Assembly: GCA_009192285.1 (NCBI GenBank) | Contig: CM018605.1 | Location: 2,769,247-2,833,246 of the forward strand | Direction: 5' to 3' | DNA: 64,000 nt | DNA from: Morchella semilibera | Taxonomy: Eukaryota > Ascomycota > Pezizomycetes > Pezizales > Morchellaceae | Part shown: positions 32,925 to 45,176 of the stretch, piece by piece | How positions within the stretch are numbered: position 1 is the stretch's first letter | Layout of the letters: each line of letters begins with the position of its first letter | Made by a program: the position numbers and the translations under genes | Notes under the pieces: model-generated | Database searches by the model: none | The model's input: the letters and a program-made list of their open reading frames with translations, nothing else | Told to the model about the DNA's origin: nothing

Positions 32925-35900
32925 TTACTGCGCCCCAAAACATCTACTCAAGACCCTCTTGCAGGTTTGCAAAAGGCTAGGTCTTGGTTGCCCGGTGGTT
33001 GTAGGAGCACGAAAGAATACCATAGGAGATTCCTGCTGATATCCGATAGACACGGACCTCTGTGCAGATGAGGGTGCCTCCTCCAGAGAATCTGATGATT
33101 CCGCCTCCCAAGGTGTAATTCTCCTGGCCTTCCCGCCATTTACCCTATCGTGACATCCTTGTGTGATAAGCAAATCAGTGGAGGAGCTGGAAAGCTGCGC
33201 CGAAGACGTTGCGGGCGAAATAGTACCGTAGCTACCGGAAGAAGGGCTAACTGGAGGATAATTATCAAAGACCTTGAGATTGGTATTTCCTGGGCCTTTT
33301 AAGACGAAGGGCGTATCACTGGCAAATTCAGTGCCTGTGGAGCCCCTAGATGTGTTGATAATGCCCTCGCGCCGAACAGAACCCACAGACCCAACATAGA
33401 AACCAACAGAAATTTTATCTTCTACCGAGTGAGCACTACTACCCTCTGCTTCGCTCTGGATGCCAATTTCAGGCTGGTGGGAGAAAGTGGAGTAATGGTC
33501 AGCGCCTGTGCCATCAGCTGTTCGTCCTAAGGGGCTCCTTGAGTCTAGAGCCACAATTAGAAACATCAAATAAAGGATCAGAGAAGCAATTACCTAGCAT
33601 TTTAGTGTGTTCAACACCGATGCAACGGGCTCCCGTATACAAAGCTCCAGTGTCATCCCCTTCCTCAATGCAACTGGTAACTGAGCCCTCCATATGCCCA
33701 GATTCCATTAGTGCGACCTGTTTCCCAAGCTCCTTGCATCCCAAAAAATAAGCGACTGATTGCTGTGGGTTTGTCCCTTCTCCGATAAACCGGTCTACAT
33801 AACAAGGTTTGTGGTCTGCTGGCCCTATTAATGAGCCTTGGTTGACAATGAACCGATTAATATTATCACCTATAATTTGATGATTCTCTTTGCTGGTATT
33901 AACGGATCTTGTAATAGAGGCATTTGCTGAAGGTTTAAGTTCACCGTGCTGTGTCACCTCCTGGCCTGAAAGGGATGCAGTTGAGTCTGAAGATGAAACC
34001 TCCCTCTTCTGCTCACCTCTCGGGGTGTTGTATGCCCTTGTCGGGGATAGTTCTTCTGTTTCCCTAAATCTTGAGGCCCCTCTATGATGATTGGGTGTGT
34101 TTAGCGGTCTCACTGAGATCTGCTTTTTCTCAATTGCTTCGATCCTGTTTCTCATAGAATCTGATATCTTTCTACCTTCTAATCGTGAGGAATGTTTCTC
34201 TGAGTATCCGGCCTCTGATCCGTTCTTCCTGGATCTAACCTGTGGTGTAAGAGATGTTTGGGCTGTATCAAGCCCTTTTACTTTTGCTGTAGTTGGACTC
34301 TCGATCGCAAATATTCGTATCCTTTGCTCAGCGGCAGCTTCGGCGTGGCTGATGCTTGATGACCGTTCCGAAATAGCACTCTCTAACTGTGTGCTAGAGG
34401 TTGGAGATGAAAATGTAGGGGCTTGTGAATTTTGGAAGCCTGAGATGGTAGGCTGGTCAGTTGAGATTTGGTGGCGAGTGTCGGTAGAGTGGTGAGGTGG
34501 ACAATCGTGAGCATCTTCATCTGATGAAGAAAGATTCAGCCAGCTCTCCCCATTCTTGGTAGCGTTGAGGAGCTTCTCTCTTTTTAGTTGTTTATTGCCT
34601 TTCATATTCTCTTCGCAAACGATGTCAAGTAGCTGCTGGTGATCAGAGTCTTCCCCAAGGGAATAATCCTGGGGTATGTGTTCAAAGGGTAACGACTGGT
34701 GGGGTTCAACAAATGATGATTGATCTTGGGATACGTATGGTGATGGATGGGGAGGATGGGGTAGGGGTGACATGCTATATGACGCTAAGGTTCTGGGAGT
34801 AGGTTCATGCCTATAGGATATAGGCCTAATGACGCTAGCCGTATTCCAACCTGTCACACTCTTTCGGGATCCAGGCGGGACAATGTCTGGAAGTCGAGCA
34901 GATCCAACGAAAATGTCCACCGAGTGACCTACGAGGCTCTGGATGTCAAGAGGGGTGTTTTGTGCGCGACAGAGCCCCATTAGCTCGAGAATATCGATAG
35001 TTCTTCTCTTTGCGGTAGGCGAGCTTAAAAATGAACCAAAGTTAAGAGAGATCACATCTTCTTCAACGCCATACCTCATCAACTTCATTAAACGGGTGCA
35101 AGTAGTTTTCACGGGAAGAACCCCGTCCTCTGGCGCTGGAGGGGAACGATGGCCCCCTGTTGGAACGGCAGTGCTTCCACCTTTAATGTCATCATCATCT
35201 GCAGCCATCACGATGCCAGCAGTAACACCCATCCCTGAAAAGCTACCAGATGATAACTTCTTCCTATACACCTGTGAATCAACATGCAGGAATCTCCCAG
35301 TCCTCACCTCTCGTACACCTTCCATGCGAGAATAGAGAGGCAACTGTGAACAGGAGTCTGATTCATATCCTTCATCATCTTCAGATAAAACCTCCACCGC
35401 TGCCGGTATATCTCCACAATGCCTCTCCAGCCTCCTAGCCTGCTTCAACATATTCCACACAATGATTGCATCGGTGATGCTCATGCTACCGGCAGACCAT
35501 AGGATGAGGTTCATGATATTTGGGACTGGCTGAGTGTGCTCAAAGGGTCCCCTCCGTCTTGGAGACATAAAGGATGCTGGCTCAATGTCCTTAACCTTCT
35601 CAACGGTTGCAACTAGTGCTGTTGGTTTACTGGACCTCTCATTATCTGGATCTAGAGAGCAATTGTCGTCAATTTCGGGATTCTCGCGGGGCCCTATTAG
35701 AATAATCTCTGGAACCCGAATAATTTTGTGACCTAGGTAGCCATAGTGCGATTCCAGCAAAACCTGCTCGTCGTGAGCTTTCTCACCCCTCACTGAATCT
35801 TCCTTGGCGTCAAGTGCTAGGTCGGGAAATGCGGCTTCAATATTGGCAAAGGTTAAAGGTTTACCAGAAGTACATCTCTCAACCGGGTCGCAAGTTGTTG

Positions 35901-36054
35901 TCGGGGGGGCCTCTGGCACCGGATTGTCTGCGATGATATGAATTCCGCCGTTATCGGCACACCCCTCCCTTCCAGTTGGGGGATTGTGCAATTGAGAAAC
36001 CCCCTCAAGCTGATCGATCCAAGACATGATCCACTCCTCCTGGTCTTGCCTCAT
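32925..36054 (-). CDS. Large disordered hypothetical protein, 1026 aa, 2 exons
   Basis: Exon 1 is 36054-33594 and exon 2 is 33544-32925. The 49-nt intron (33593-33545, GTAATT donor, CTCTAG acceptor) joins two ORFs of different frame with phase 1, giving exactly 1,027 codons. The start is ATG 36054. Most of the protein is Ser/Pro/Asp-rich and low complexity. More ordered patches are residues about 195-230 (hydrophobic, LILWSAGSMSITDAIIVW) and about 340-410 (RLMKLMRYGVEEDVISLNFG, then DILELMGLCR). The C-terminal exon is Ser/Thr-rich and ends RCFGAQ. No known domain was recognised. Acidic clusters such as SSSDEDAHD may be phosphorylated. It could be a signalling scaffold or regulator, but nothing in the sequence decides this. 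Confidence 0.75.
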
Positions 36055-39000
36055 GGTCCGGTGATTTGAAACACCGGGGAAGTGACTTGGTGTCTGGGAG
36101 GCTGGCCCAGGGTCTGAGGGAAAATAGTGGGGTTGTACTGTGAAACAAGAGCTGAGGCCACTGAAGATTTGGTGGTAAGCGCTCGGAGCTTGAAACCCTA
36201 GGTCGTGCCAGCCACCTGGGGATAGCCAGACAACGATTGCAGTAGATGAAGTAATGAATTATGGATTTCACAACAGTAGTAACCTAGGTGGGTGCACTAG
36301 TCAGCAGGAAAGCTAGGATTGAAGAAAATCACGGAGCTATACTTGAGATAAAGACGAGAAATAAAGGTATTTCAATAAAGAAAGTATAACTGGGTAAATA
36401 AATGATTTTTATAGAATGGTACCCTAGAAAAGCTTAACCACTCATGTAACCTCTCAGATTTGCTCGTGAGCCACACGTAGACGTTCATCTAGGTACGTGA
36501 CGGGGTTGTGCAGCTTCATGTAGGTACATGTAGCTCAGAAGTGATCTGTCACGAGCTAAGGGGAGGCTCAAATTAACGGGTCTCGCAGGGGGTAGCCTTT
36601 CTATACAATCTGACCTCCACAGTCGCAAATATGGTCACGTTTCTTGTATATTTCAGCACTAAGAAGCTGAGATACGAAGGCTTTACCACAGGGAGAGGAT
36701 ACAAAATAAACCAACCAATTTGCCCTAAAAGGAATGTAACCGACAAAAACACCAAGTTAAGCACCTTAAACCTTTTTCTTTCAGGTAGGGCAAAACCAAT
36801 GGCCCATAGTTACAATGAAAACCCCTCTTTTAGTATTCACTCAACTCAGGTAGGATTCCCAGGGCGTTAAGACTACATGTAGTTAACAAAATAGCCTAAT
36901 CAAGCTAGGCCCGAGTGATTCAGACAACTCATGAATGTCTTTATAACTTTTATACCGCCCGAACAAGGGTGGGAAAAGGGAGTAGGCTGCACCCGCTGCC
37001 CAGTTAAATGAAACCTAGGAGCGATATCCATATATTGGATAATACGTGAAGCGCTAGAAAACCCGATTGTGATTGTTCTCTATGTTAATTCTTGGACGAG
37101 CTCGAACATCACATGAATGTTTAGAGGTGTCTGTTTCCTAATTCCACCCCGTAATCATTAGAGTCTATACCATGCCAATTCTCAACCCATTTAGCCACAA
37201 TATCTAGAGAGACTTTCTTCCCACTCTCCCTGCTGAGAAGCTCTATCACCAGCTGTTTTCCATCATATTTGTCCCTGGTGGACTTGGCCTTCTTGGGACT
37301 CTAGTGCGGCTTTGCATTCCGAAACTACAGAATTCTTACCCCTACTAACAATAACACAAAAGTAGCCATGCCAGTCCTTTCTTCTAAGAAAAACCTCTGT
37401 ATTCTTGTATCCGAGAAAAGCACACAATATATCGCCATGTCCCGAGGGAGGCGCAGGCCAACTTCTGGTATCTGTCTCCAGTGAGACCGGAGATAAAGAA
37501 GGAAAAAAAGCAGGAGAGCGTTTCCAATGAAAGGGAATTGAACTCTCTTTTAAATTTCAAAAGGAGTTCCTGTCCTGCCTCGCAGAGCTCACCCTACTAA
37601 TCACCTCCAACCTTCCAACCAAGAGATTTAGTTGGCGATAAGAATGACATTAATCCCCTAACTATCTTGATAGGCCCTTCGATCGAGAACGAGACGTTAT
37701 CTTCCCTAGAAACGCTTAGTTGACCTTCTTTCGCTCCTATAGCTGAGGATATTCTATTTGGGACTTGACGATAGTGCGAACTTCAGTTCTTACTCAGTGC
37801 CAGCTAGAAATAAAGTTGCTTTACCAGGCCCATGTGATCGAGAGGCACTAATTGAAGGGAAAGACCCTGGCTAATACAGTTAAAATAACCCAATACCCCA
37901 CGTAAACGGAAGAGACTTGACCTCCCAGACCAGCGAGAGTTCTACCAGTTGGGTCATCGCCCACCGCATCTCGTCTATGACCTTATCCAACCTCAAAACT
38001 AAGATCAGAACACGGTATCTGACACGCAGTCCTATATGTAGTGACTAGTGATTGGCGCCAGTGGGGTTGTAGTTTACCTCTTGTGCTCGGAGGAAGCTGG
38101 GCTTCCTTAAGCACCTCCCGGAAAACACGAGCATGGATGAGTTTTATCAGCATTTTCCGGGCCCGTACCGATCGTGAGGCGTTTGAAAGTCTCGCTGCAG
38201 GCCAATATGCGTATTCCCACACCATTTAAGAGAGATGTGAACCCCTGATTTCTACCCATGGTATATAGTGCACATTGCCCACTAGCCATTTCCTCCTACG
38301 GTACAGGTACGTATCTTCGCTCTCTCTAGGACCCCTCTATTGGCAATAATAGTGTTCATATGTACCCATTATACGTTAGCTTATGCTCTGGTAGTGGTGG
38401 CGCCGGGAATCTATAAACGAGACGGTGCGACTTACTACGTTCCTGCCCCGCTATGTTTCCCGCTTTATGCCCGACCTCTCTCCGCTATCAGTGTACAGAT
38501 CCAGACGGGGGGAGGGGAGGCGGGAAAGATACACCCCTAGAAACATGACTAGACGGAGTATGCAAACTAATCGGAGCCCGTTACTGGCCTACACACGAGG
38601 AAGCTGTGCTCCCATCATCGTAGTGCTCCAATCATGACTGTCAGATATTCGGTGTAGGTACATTGAGCCTCTGAATGACAATTCAACGGAGAGGTCTGAT
38701 GTGATTGCTGCTCGTCACTAAACTCCAGCGAGCGTTGTTGGTGGGCTTGAAATCTATACTTTGCATAACGAGGTTGCTTGGTGGTGGGGACAAATCCTCA
38801 CTCAGGGTAAACTTTGAGGCACAACCAAATTGCAAACCCATATTTGTCCTTAAAATGATAAATCGACTCTTATATATGGGCACGAATAAACCGAGAACCA
38901 AATAACCGTCAGCTAACTTGAATTTCGCGTTACGATCACACAGAGGCATTACACAATTAAGTAGTCTCAAAGAACTTCATGAAATTCGAGTATGATACGT

Positions 39001-39773
39001 GTTTATCTTTATCCAGTCCGCCCCCCCAGCGCTAATCTGCGGTTCCAGCAAATCCTCTATGCGATAGATCTAAATTTCGGGAACTCTATTAGCTGCTCCC
39101 TCTACCGGAAGACAAAAGAGGCTAAGAGCGCCTATTGTTATAATTGCTTGTGCACAGGGTTGTGTCTACGCTACGACACATTTGGTTTTTTCTACTAATT
39201 GGCGTGAACCACCATTGTCCGCAATTCGCCTAGCGTAAATCCAGGTATTAAATATCAAACTACCGGTTTTTGAGCTCAGTCATCCTGATTGTTATTAGTT
39301 GACAGTAGGGAACGTTATGCAGTTCGAAGCGATTCTCCGTTGCGTTCTTATTGGCGATAAAACCGTCACAGGTGGAATAAATGCGCAGGCAGAGCAGGCA
39401 GAGAAGCTCCAATATATGGCTATAGGAGTAATAATATTACCTCTCCCCCACCTACCTCCCTTATTCTAATGATTGGTTTATTAAATGAACGATCGTAGTT
39501 GTAGTAAGCTAAGAATATAAAAGTAGGAAACTAACTCCCTCGCACAAACACTCAAAACGCTCCCATGGATTTCAATTGCCAGACACACAGCCGTCCCGCC
39601 GTAAATGATCCCTGCCTGAAGTGTGCTTATTTTCCTTTATCTTATTGTTCGTTAACTATATTCTGGCGCTTTCCTGAATGAATGCCCAGGTTTCATATAC
39701 CCTAAGCAGGTTAGTCTGACATCCACAGGTAGATATTTCAAGCGTTATTCTTTCCACCACTCACCCAAAAACC
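36055..39773. other. Long gene-poor stretch
   Basis: The first few hundred bases are the upstream region of the 1026-aa protein gene; an overlapping 88-aa minus ORF there is not supported. TACATGTA occurs near 36523 and 36871. On the minus strand at about 37913-37956 there is a tRNA-like pair of boxes, described separately. Short ORFs at 38041-38640 and 38683-38970 lack support. Confidence 0.45.
37905..37970 (-). other. tRNA-like remnant
   Basis: The minus strand contains an A-box-like TGACCCAACTGG (37945-37956) and a B-box-like AGGTCAAGTCT (37913-37923), with a possible stem GGGAG/CTCTT around the latter. The boxes deviate from consensus and no acceptor stem is visible. Probably a decayed tRNA or SINE head. 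Confidence 0.3.
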
Positions 39774-40622
39774 TCAAGCCTCATTAATATGAATATCAGT
39801 GAGAGCACCCGCCGACTGACCGTGAAGGAGTGCCAACCTCATGCCACCACCAGCAATGCGAACAGGCTCAACAAATGACAAAATCGGGGTTGGTGGCATC
39901 ACCTGCACCGGTTGATCGTCTCCGTTGAACGCTTCCTTTCCCTTTACGACAGTGCTATATGTCAACCCAGGCTGACGGTACTGATAGGTTGATGGCTGCG
40001 CAAGTGACTCTTTAACCGTGAGAGCCATGGCTGCAGTTGGGCGAACTACCCTTTGAGACCTTGGTTCAGTTGAGCCAGCGGTGGCAGCGGTAACAGAAGC
40101 TACACGACCCATGGTGACCAAAGCGTCAAGGGAGTCTGCAACTGCAGGTACCTGATATGCAGCGGATAGCATGGAAGGCGCTGGGGTTAGAACCTCATGT
40201 GAGCTGTCCGCCAACGTGGTTTCAGTAGACTCTAGGAACAGGTGCTGGCTACTTGCAGTAAATCTGGTCGGAACCTCACGCATGGGGAAGTAGCCCAAGG
40301 CGATAAACCTGGGACCCGGAACCCCGGTAGCAGGGACCTCATCGGTATCCCACTTGATTAGGGCTTCGCTGGAATCAGCAGGCTCCCCTGGGGTCGCGTC
40401 GGGGACCCATTTGAAGATATCTAAGCATTTGTCGCAGAGATTATCTCTCAGCATAGTGCGTGTCTCCGCAATGAACTCAGCGGAGGGGTCATAGTGGTGT
40501 CTGCAATCGACCTCCATGACAATCAGACTGCGGTGGGTGTTTTGCTTGATGATACCGCAGCAAGTGTAATTTTCAAATGTTGTCGCGGTGAATGGGATAA
40601 CTACTGTTATTAGGTTAGACAT
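39774..40622 (-). CDS. Hypothetical 282-aa protein
   Basis: The start is ATG 40622. Just upstream lies a clear 5'UTR intron, 40690-40629 (62 nt): donor GTAAGT, branch CCTAAC, a pyrimidine run and acceptor GCAG, with the ATG 6 bases after the acceptor. The N-terminal 70 residues contain a His/Cys pattern (CRHHYDPSAEF, then CDKCLDIFKW) that could bind a metal. The remainder is Ala/Thr/Pro/Val-rich and probably disordered. There is no signal peptide or transmembrane segment. A slightly longer ORF starting at TTG 40634 reads into the intron and should be ignored. Family unknown. Confidence 0.7.
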   Translation of the reverse strand: MSNLITVVIPFTATTFENYTCCGIIKQNTHRSLIVMEVDCRHHYDPSAEFIAETRTMLRDNLCDKCLDIFKWVPDATPGEPADSSEALIKWDTDEVPATGVPGPRFIALGYFPMREVPTRFTASSQHLFLESTETTLADSSHEVLTPAPSMLSAAYQVPAVADSLDALVTMGRVASVTAATAGSTEPRSQRVVRPTAAMALTVKESLAQPSTYQYRQPGLTYSTVVKGKEAFNGDDQPVQVMPPTPILSFVEPVRIAGGGMRLALLHGQSAGALTDIHINEA

Positions 40623-42507
40623 ATTTGTCTGCAAAAAAAGGCGTGTTAGGATTCCTAGACCTTGAGGAAAGGTGTGTTGCGGACACTTACAGGTATATAT
40701 ATATCTAAGTTATCAGCTGGGTAGTATTTCCCTTCCTTTGATTCTCTAGGATACCTTTTAGATGAACTGAGAAAGCCCCTGTTGATGTTGAAGGACAGGA
40801 AAGGCTGTTTGTAAACCACGAGTTAGCTGACGGATGATACTGAAAAACGTTTGGTTCTTTTACCTTGGAGAATAGTAGTTCTAGGGGAGTATGATATATT
40901 GTTTCTATAGCTCAGGTTTACCTGAAACCGGTCTGCTGAGCGAAAAGAAAAAAAGGGCTGATCGGAAATGATGAGTTAGAGGATTAGAGGTTTCCGATAC
41001 GGCGCCGGTGAGGGAGGAGAGAGATTTGTTTTTACCTGAACCGCGGAAAAAGATACGATGGAGGCTATTCGGCGGTTTTATCTGTTTTAAGCTTGAGGGT
41101 AAATTGCCCTTCCCAGAGAAAATGCTGTTTAGTGATACTGGGTTAGATAATTGAAAGTGCTGATCATGGCGAACAATTCTTGTACATAGATTGGAAAAGA
41201 ACCTTGACCATTTTCTTACCTTGAAGATAAAAAACCAGAAAGAGAATTGAGGGCGAGATGAGCCTTGGTCCTTAACTAGTAAGTCACAAGCTATTCGGAG
41301 ATGAGTTGTTAGTAGTTGATAAAACCCCCTGATCAAATTGATAAAACAATGGAGCTGAATCCCTCTTTTATACTCACATTTGAGATTTGGGGTGGGTTTC
41401 TAGGGAGAACACCGACCACTTGCTGCTCGATAATACCCTTTTTCTTTACGAACTAAAACATATATATAGCTTAATAGATGAAACTGGTGGTGATGTTCAC
41501 AAAACAACCTTACGGAGCCAACGAGGAAATCATTATCAACTTACCTGAGGTAAAGAGGCACGGGGGGTTTTAAAATGGAAATTCTCGGCAATTTCTTGCT
41601 TTCTTTTTTGCTCCTGTCCCTCTTTGACTAACAAGTAACAGGTTAGTATATATATCCGACTATACTTTCCACACAACCACCATTGTACAGGGGGAACCAA
41701 TCTCATCAACATACCTCGGGAGAATCTATCCGAAGGAATTCAATCAAAGTATATCTTTAACAATTACTCAAAAACAAAGCATCAAGGTGCTCGCCTTTAG
41801 GACCTTACGATGATAATTTTCAATGGTTGGTTCGATGAGAGATGATAGGTTGATTATAATGAAGAAGAGAAGAAGAGGAGCAGGAGGAAGAGGCAGGTGG
41901 AGAGGGGGGAGGGATATGGTGCCTCAAAGGTAGAAGGAAGAGGTCAAAAAATTTCTTTCCCGTTCTTCAGCCGTCTTGTGTGTCATTCTCGAATTTCCCC
42001 CAATTCATTCATCAATTGAGGGCCCCCTTTGCCTCTCCGGGGGTTCATCTCCCAATTATTCCAGAGCATTATATGTTTAATAAGTCCTAGGAAGCCATGT
42101 AATTTCTAGAAGAATAGTAGAGGAATAATTAAATATTGATTTAGAGGCGGAAAGAAAAAGCTCTTCTCTATGTTCTTGTAAGTGTTATAGTCGTTTTCGA
42201 TGATATCAATGACTGATCTAAAATAACTTCCCCTTTCTGGCCCTCTTCTTTTTGGCTACTACATGTTGCAACTGATAACTCCCCGATGTAAACAGAATGC
42301 GGGCTTTGCTGTACCCACTGCCCTCCGACTTTACATTTCAGTGAGCGGGGCGGGGCGAGTATAGAATGAGCCCCCCCACCTCTCTCCCTCTTGGCCCACT
42401 CTGCAAGTACTCACCATTTCCTTTTTGCAAAATTTCTTTTTCACCACAAACACCCCCCAACACACGCTCAAACTTTTGGATTCTTGAAATCTATTGTCCC
42501 TGTCACG
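40623..42507. other. Divergent promoter/5'UTR region
   Basis: Lies between the minus-strand gene at 39.8-40.6 kb and the plus-strand gene at 42.5 kb. It includes the 5'UTR intron described for the former and other donor-like sites (for example CAG/GTAAAC near 40920 on the minus strand), so the minus gene may have a long multi-intron leader. The 143-aa minus ORF at 40905-41336 is best read as part of that leader. A GA/AG-rich tract lies at 41860-41920. Confidence 0.45.
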
Positions 42508-43691
42508 ATGGCATTAAGCCGTCTTTTGAAGTATGGCCGTAGCTTATTCAATAAGAAGCCGTTGCCCGTCGAAAGCCCTGCTGAAAGTAATTCTGAAATC
42601 CAACTGGATGACGAATGTGAGGAAGAATGTGTCTCCACTGGTATTTTGTCCTCTTCTCCTTCTTTCATTGAGCCTGAGCTTACTAGAAAGACAGATTCGG
42701 AGGACTATGTCAACACATACTCCCAATTTATCACTAGGAAAAACATGGACTCACCCCCACCTCGCCGCCGCCGAAATGGCAATGGCAACCTAATTCGCCC
42801 AATATCCGCGTGCCCTGTTTACTTCGCTACAGACAGCTCTGTCAATGATTCACAGCCCTTCAACAAGCATGGATTGACACTTGACCAGGTTATGGGTACG
42901 TCAATTTCCACAGCTCCAGTTTAATCAATGGAGGGCTGACAATGCTAGATCGCTACGGTGGTTGTAACAATCGTTGTCTAGGCGAAGCCTCTAGTTCTAG
43001 GGCTGGTTTCTACAGAGTTCTTGATGCAGATGAGACTGAAGGTCCAATTGACCCTCCTTATCGTCGTCTGCCGAAACAAGACTCCCATTGTGTGAAAAGG
43101 ACTCAAACCTTCTCTTCATATGATGGAGGTTCTCGTAAGTTTAATCCCCCAATCATCACACGAAGGATTTACTAAGATCCCCTAGGTCAGCCCTACATGA
43201 AGTTTCAGTCAGCTGGCGACAGTCAGCTGGCGGCCAAAAGAGCAGCAAGGGCGACCAATACAATCCGTAGGCTCAATCTAGAACAAAGGGAGAGCTTTAA
43301 TCAGTCCTTCAAATCATTCTTCTCGCTTAGACTCGCAGGGCTCAAGTCCAACACCAAGGATATCAATCCGAAGTCTCTCATCGGCCGTCTGTCCCCTAGG
43401 AAACACCTCAAGAAACTTAACATCTGCTCTCGCGAAAGATTGAACACATTTTGGGAGAGGTTGAAAACCCTTAACATTACCCTCCCGGCCGTTACCGAAC
43501 CAGTAGTAAAGCCTCGTCGGGAGATCTTTGGTCCTACCCTGGAGTGGCTTTCTTCGCCTTCTGTTCTAAAACACGAGTTTATTCCACGTCAATCTTATGG
43601 ATTCACTCCCGGCGGTATCAAGATCGCTATTAGATGCGCAGATGTTGGCCTTGTCGAACATGTCGTGGAATGCCGCCCAAGAAATGCTTGA
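42508..43691 (+). CDS. Hypothetical 359-aa protein, at least 3 exons
   Basis: Exons 42508-42895, 42949-43134 and 43186-43691 join in frame, with both introns phase 1: 53 nt (GTACGT donor, GCTGAC branch, AATGCTAG acceptor) and 51 nt (GTAAGT donor, ACTAAG branch, CCCCTAG acceptor). The ATG at 42508 is the first in frame; the open frame upstream starts at a non-ATG codon. The protein is basic overall with an acidic patch (DDECEEECV), a Pro-Arg run (SPPPRRRRNG) and a Lys/Arg-rich helical C-terminal third. No domain is recognised. A strong intron (43702-43769) lies just after the stop, so the annotated C-terminus may be wrong (see findings). Confidence 0.6.
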
Positions 43692-45176
43692 AAGTTACCA
43701 TGTAAGTCTCTGATTCCCTCCTAAGTATTCTGGAAGTATCTGCTCTAACTTTTGGGTTGTAATCAACAGGACGCGTACGTTTTATGTTGGAGAATGGATA
43801 TGCTTGCGACTATAGGGAAGCACCCTTGAAGGTGACGTTATGGAGATAAATTTTTGAAGTGTTAAAGTTTCATTAAGATTTGTTTCATACCACCCCACTT
43901 TCCAATATTAGAATCAAATTCAAGTAAAAATCATCCACCATGTTACAAAACACCATACTTAGCTCACCGAGTGATCACTTGTGAAGAATAAACTCAACTA
44001 AAAACTACTAATATATCCCATTTAGGAATGGCGGAAACTTGGAATAAGCGGTTCGGATTACTAGCGCCGTAAATTGCCACCGATTCAAAGTTCACCATGC
44101 GTAATTAATTTAGCAAATCAGGTTAGCGTTGTTTAGCTCCACCCATGACCTAGTATCAACTAAGGGCCTCCCAAAATAGAAAAAAATTCGATTGCCACCT
44201 CCACCTGGGCTATGTATTGCGCAATTGTGGGACTCGAGAGGCCAAGTATTGTCCTTCCTATACTCGTGGACGTTGCGTATATGTGGTTTTTATCGATCGC
44301 GAGAGATCAACTCCTCTCAGAGTTCTGGGAATGGAATCGTGGGCGACCAGGGGACTTGACCTATTGTTATTTAATTCCGGAAACTATCACAGTTAGAATG
44401 TTAGAGTTTTTTGCATATTTGTCTCTGAATGTCCACAATTTTCGGAAGTGGCGTGGCCTTGGGCTCTAATTGGTGGAACTGGAAATATTTTATTGATAAG
44501 GAGCTTGGTTCTGCATACGTTTACTGCCTTTTGAGGCTATCTTGAACATTTCCAACTAATTCTCTCTCATTATTTCCCTCGTCCGCGCTAGAAGCATCAC
44601 CGCAACTCGAATTATCCACGAGACGTTAATATACGTTTGTAATCGGTTGGAAACTGTTATCTGCCCATGTTAAAATACGCATAGCTATAGTGTGTTTGAT
44701 GACAACAGAGCACTGCAGTTGTACATACAATGTCCCATCACTTCTCATTCCCTTTTTTGGGAACGCTCAGGGGGATCTGAAGGGAATTAGGCAGTCTCCC
44801 CATTTGCTACGAATGCTATGGTTCAATAATGGGCTTATAGAACCTTTGTCTTTCTAGCGGTGGGTAGCTCGACGTACATCCGCCTATCACAGGGGCTTTG
44901 ATGTCCCCATTTTCTCCCCGAGTCGATCTAATATCAATCTCTTCTAAATCGAGGACCCCTATAGGTGGTAAAATTGAATCCGTTTCTCCCCACTCTACCA
45001 CCCCTAAGATATATACCTAAAAATTCACTACCAAAGAATAGGTATCCAGCATTTAAGCCAATTGGTTGCTCACCGCCACCCCTCAGAGCACCCGCAAGCG
45101 GCGTATGTCAATCTCTCCGGAGTGAATATTGATGAAAGTATGCCTCGTCTGGATCAATTGGCTCCAGCTAGAATCC
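43692..45176. other. Intergenic stretch
   Basis: Begins with an intron-like segment, 43702-43769, belonging to the preceding transcript. A protein-like minus segment at 44816-45001 could be a downstream exon of the membrane protein gene at 45.2-46.3 kb. The 85-aa plus ORF at 44212-44469 is unsupported. Confidence 0.4.

Noticed and set aside
40905-41336. 143-aa minus ORF as a gene
   Set aside because: It lies in the likely 5'UTR of the 39.8-40.6 kb gene, contains splice-donor-like sites and has Phe/Ser-rich, non-protein-like composition.
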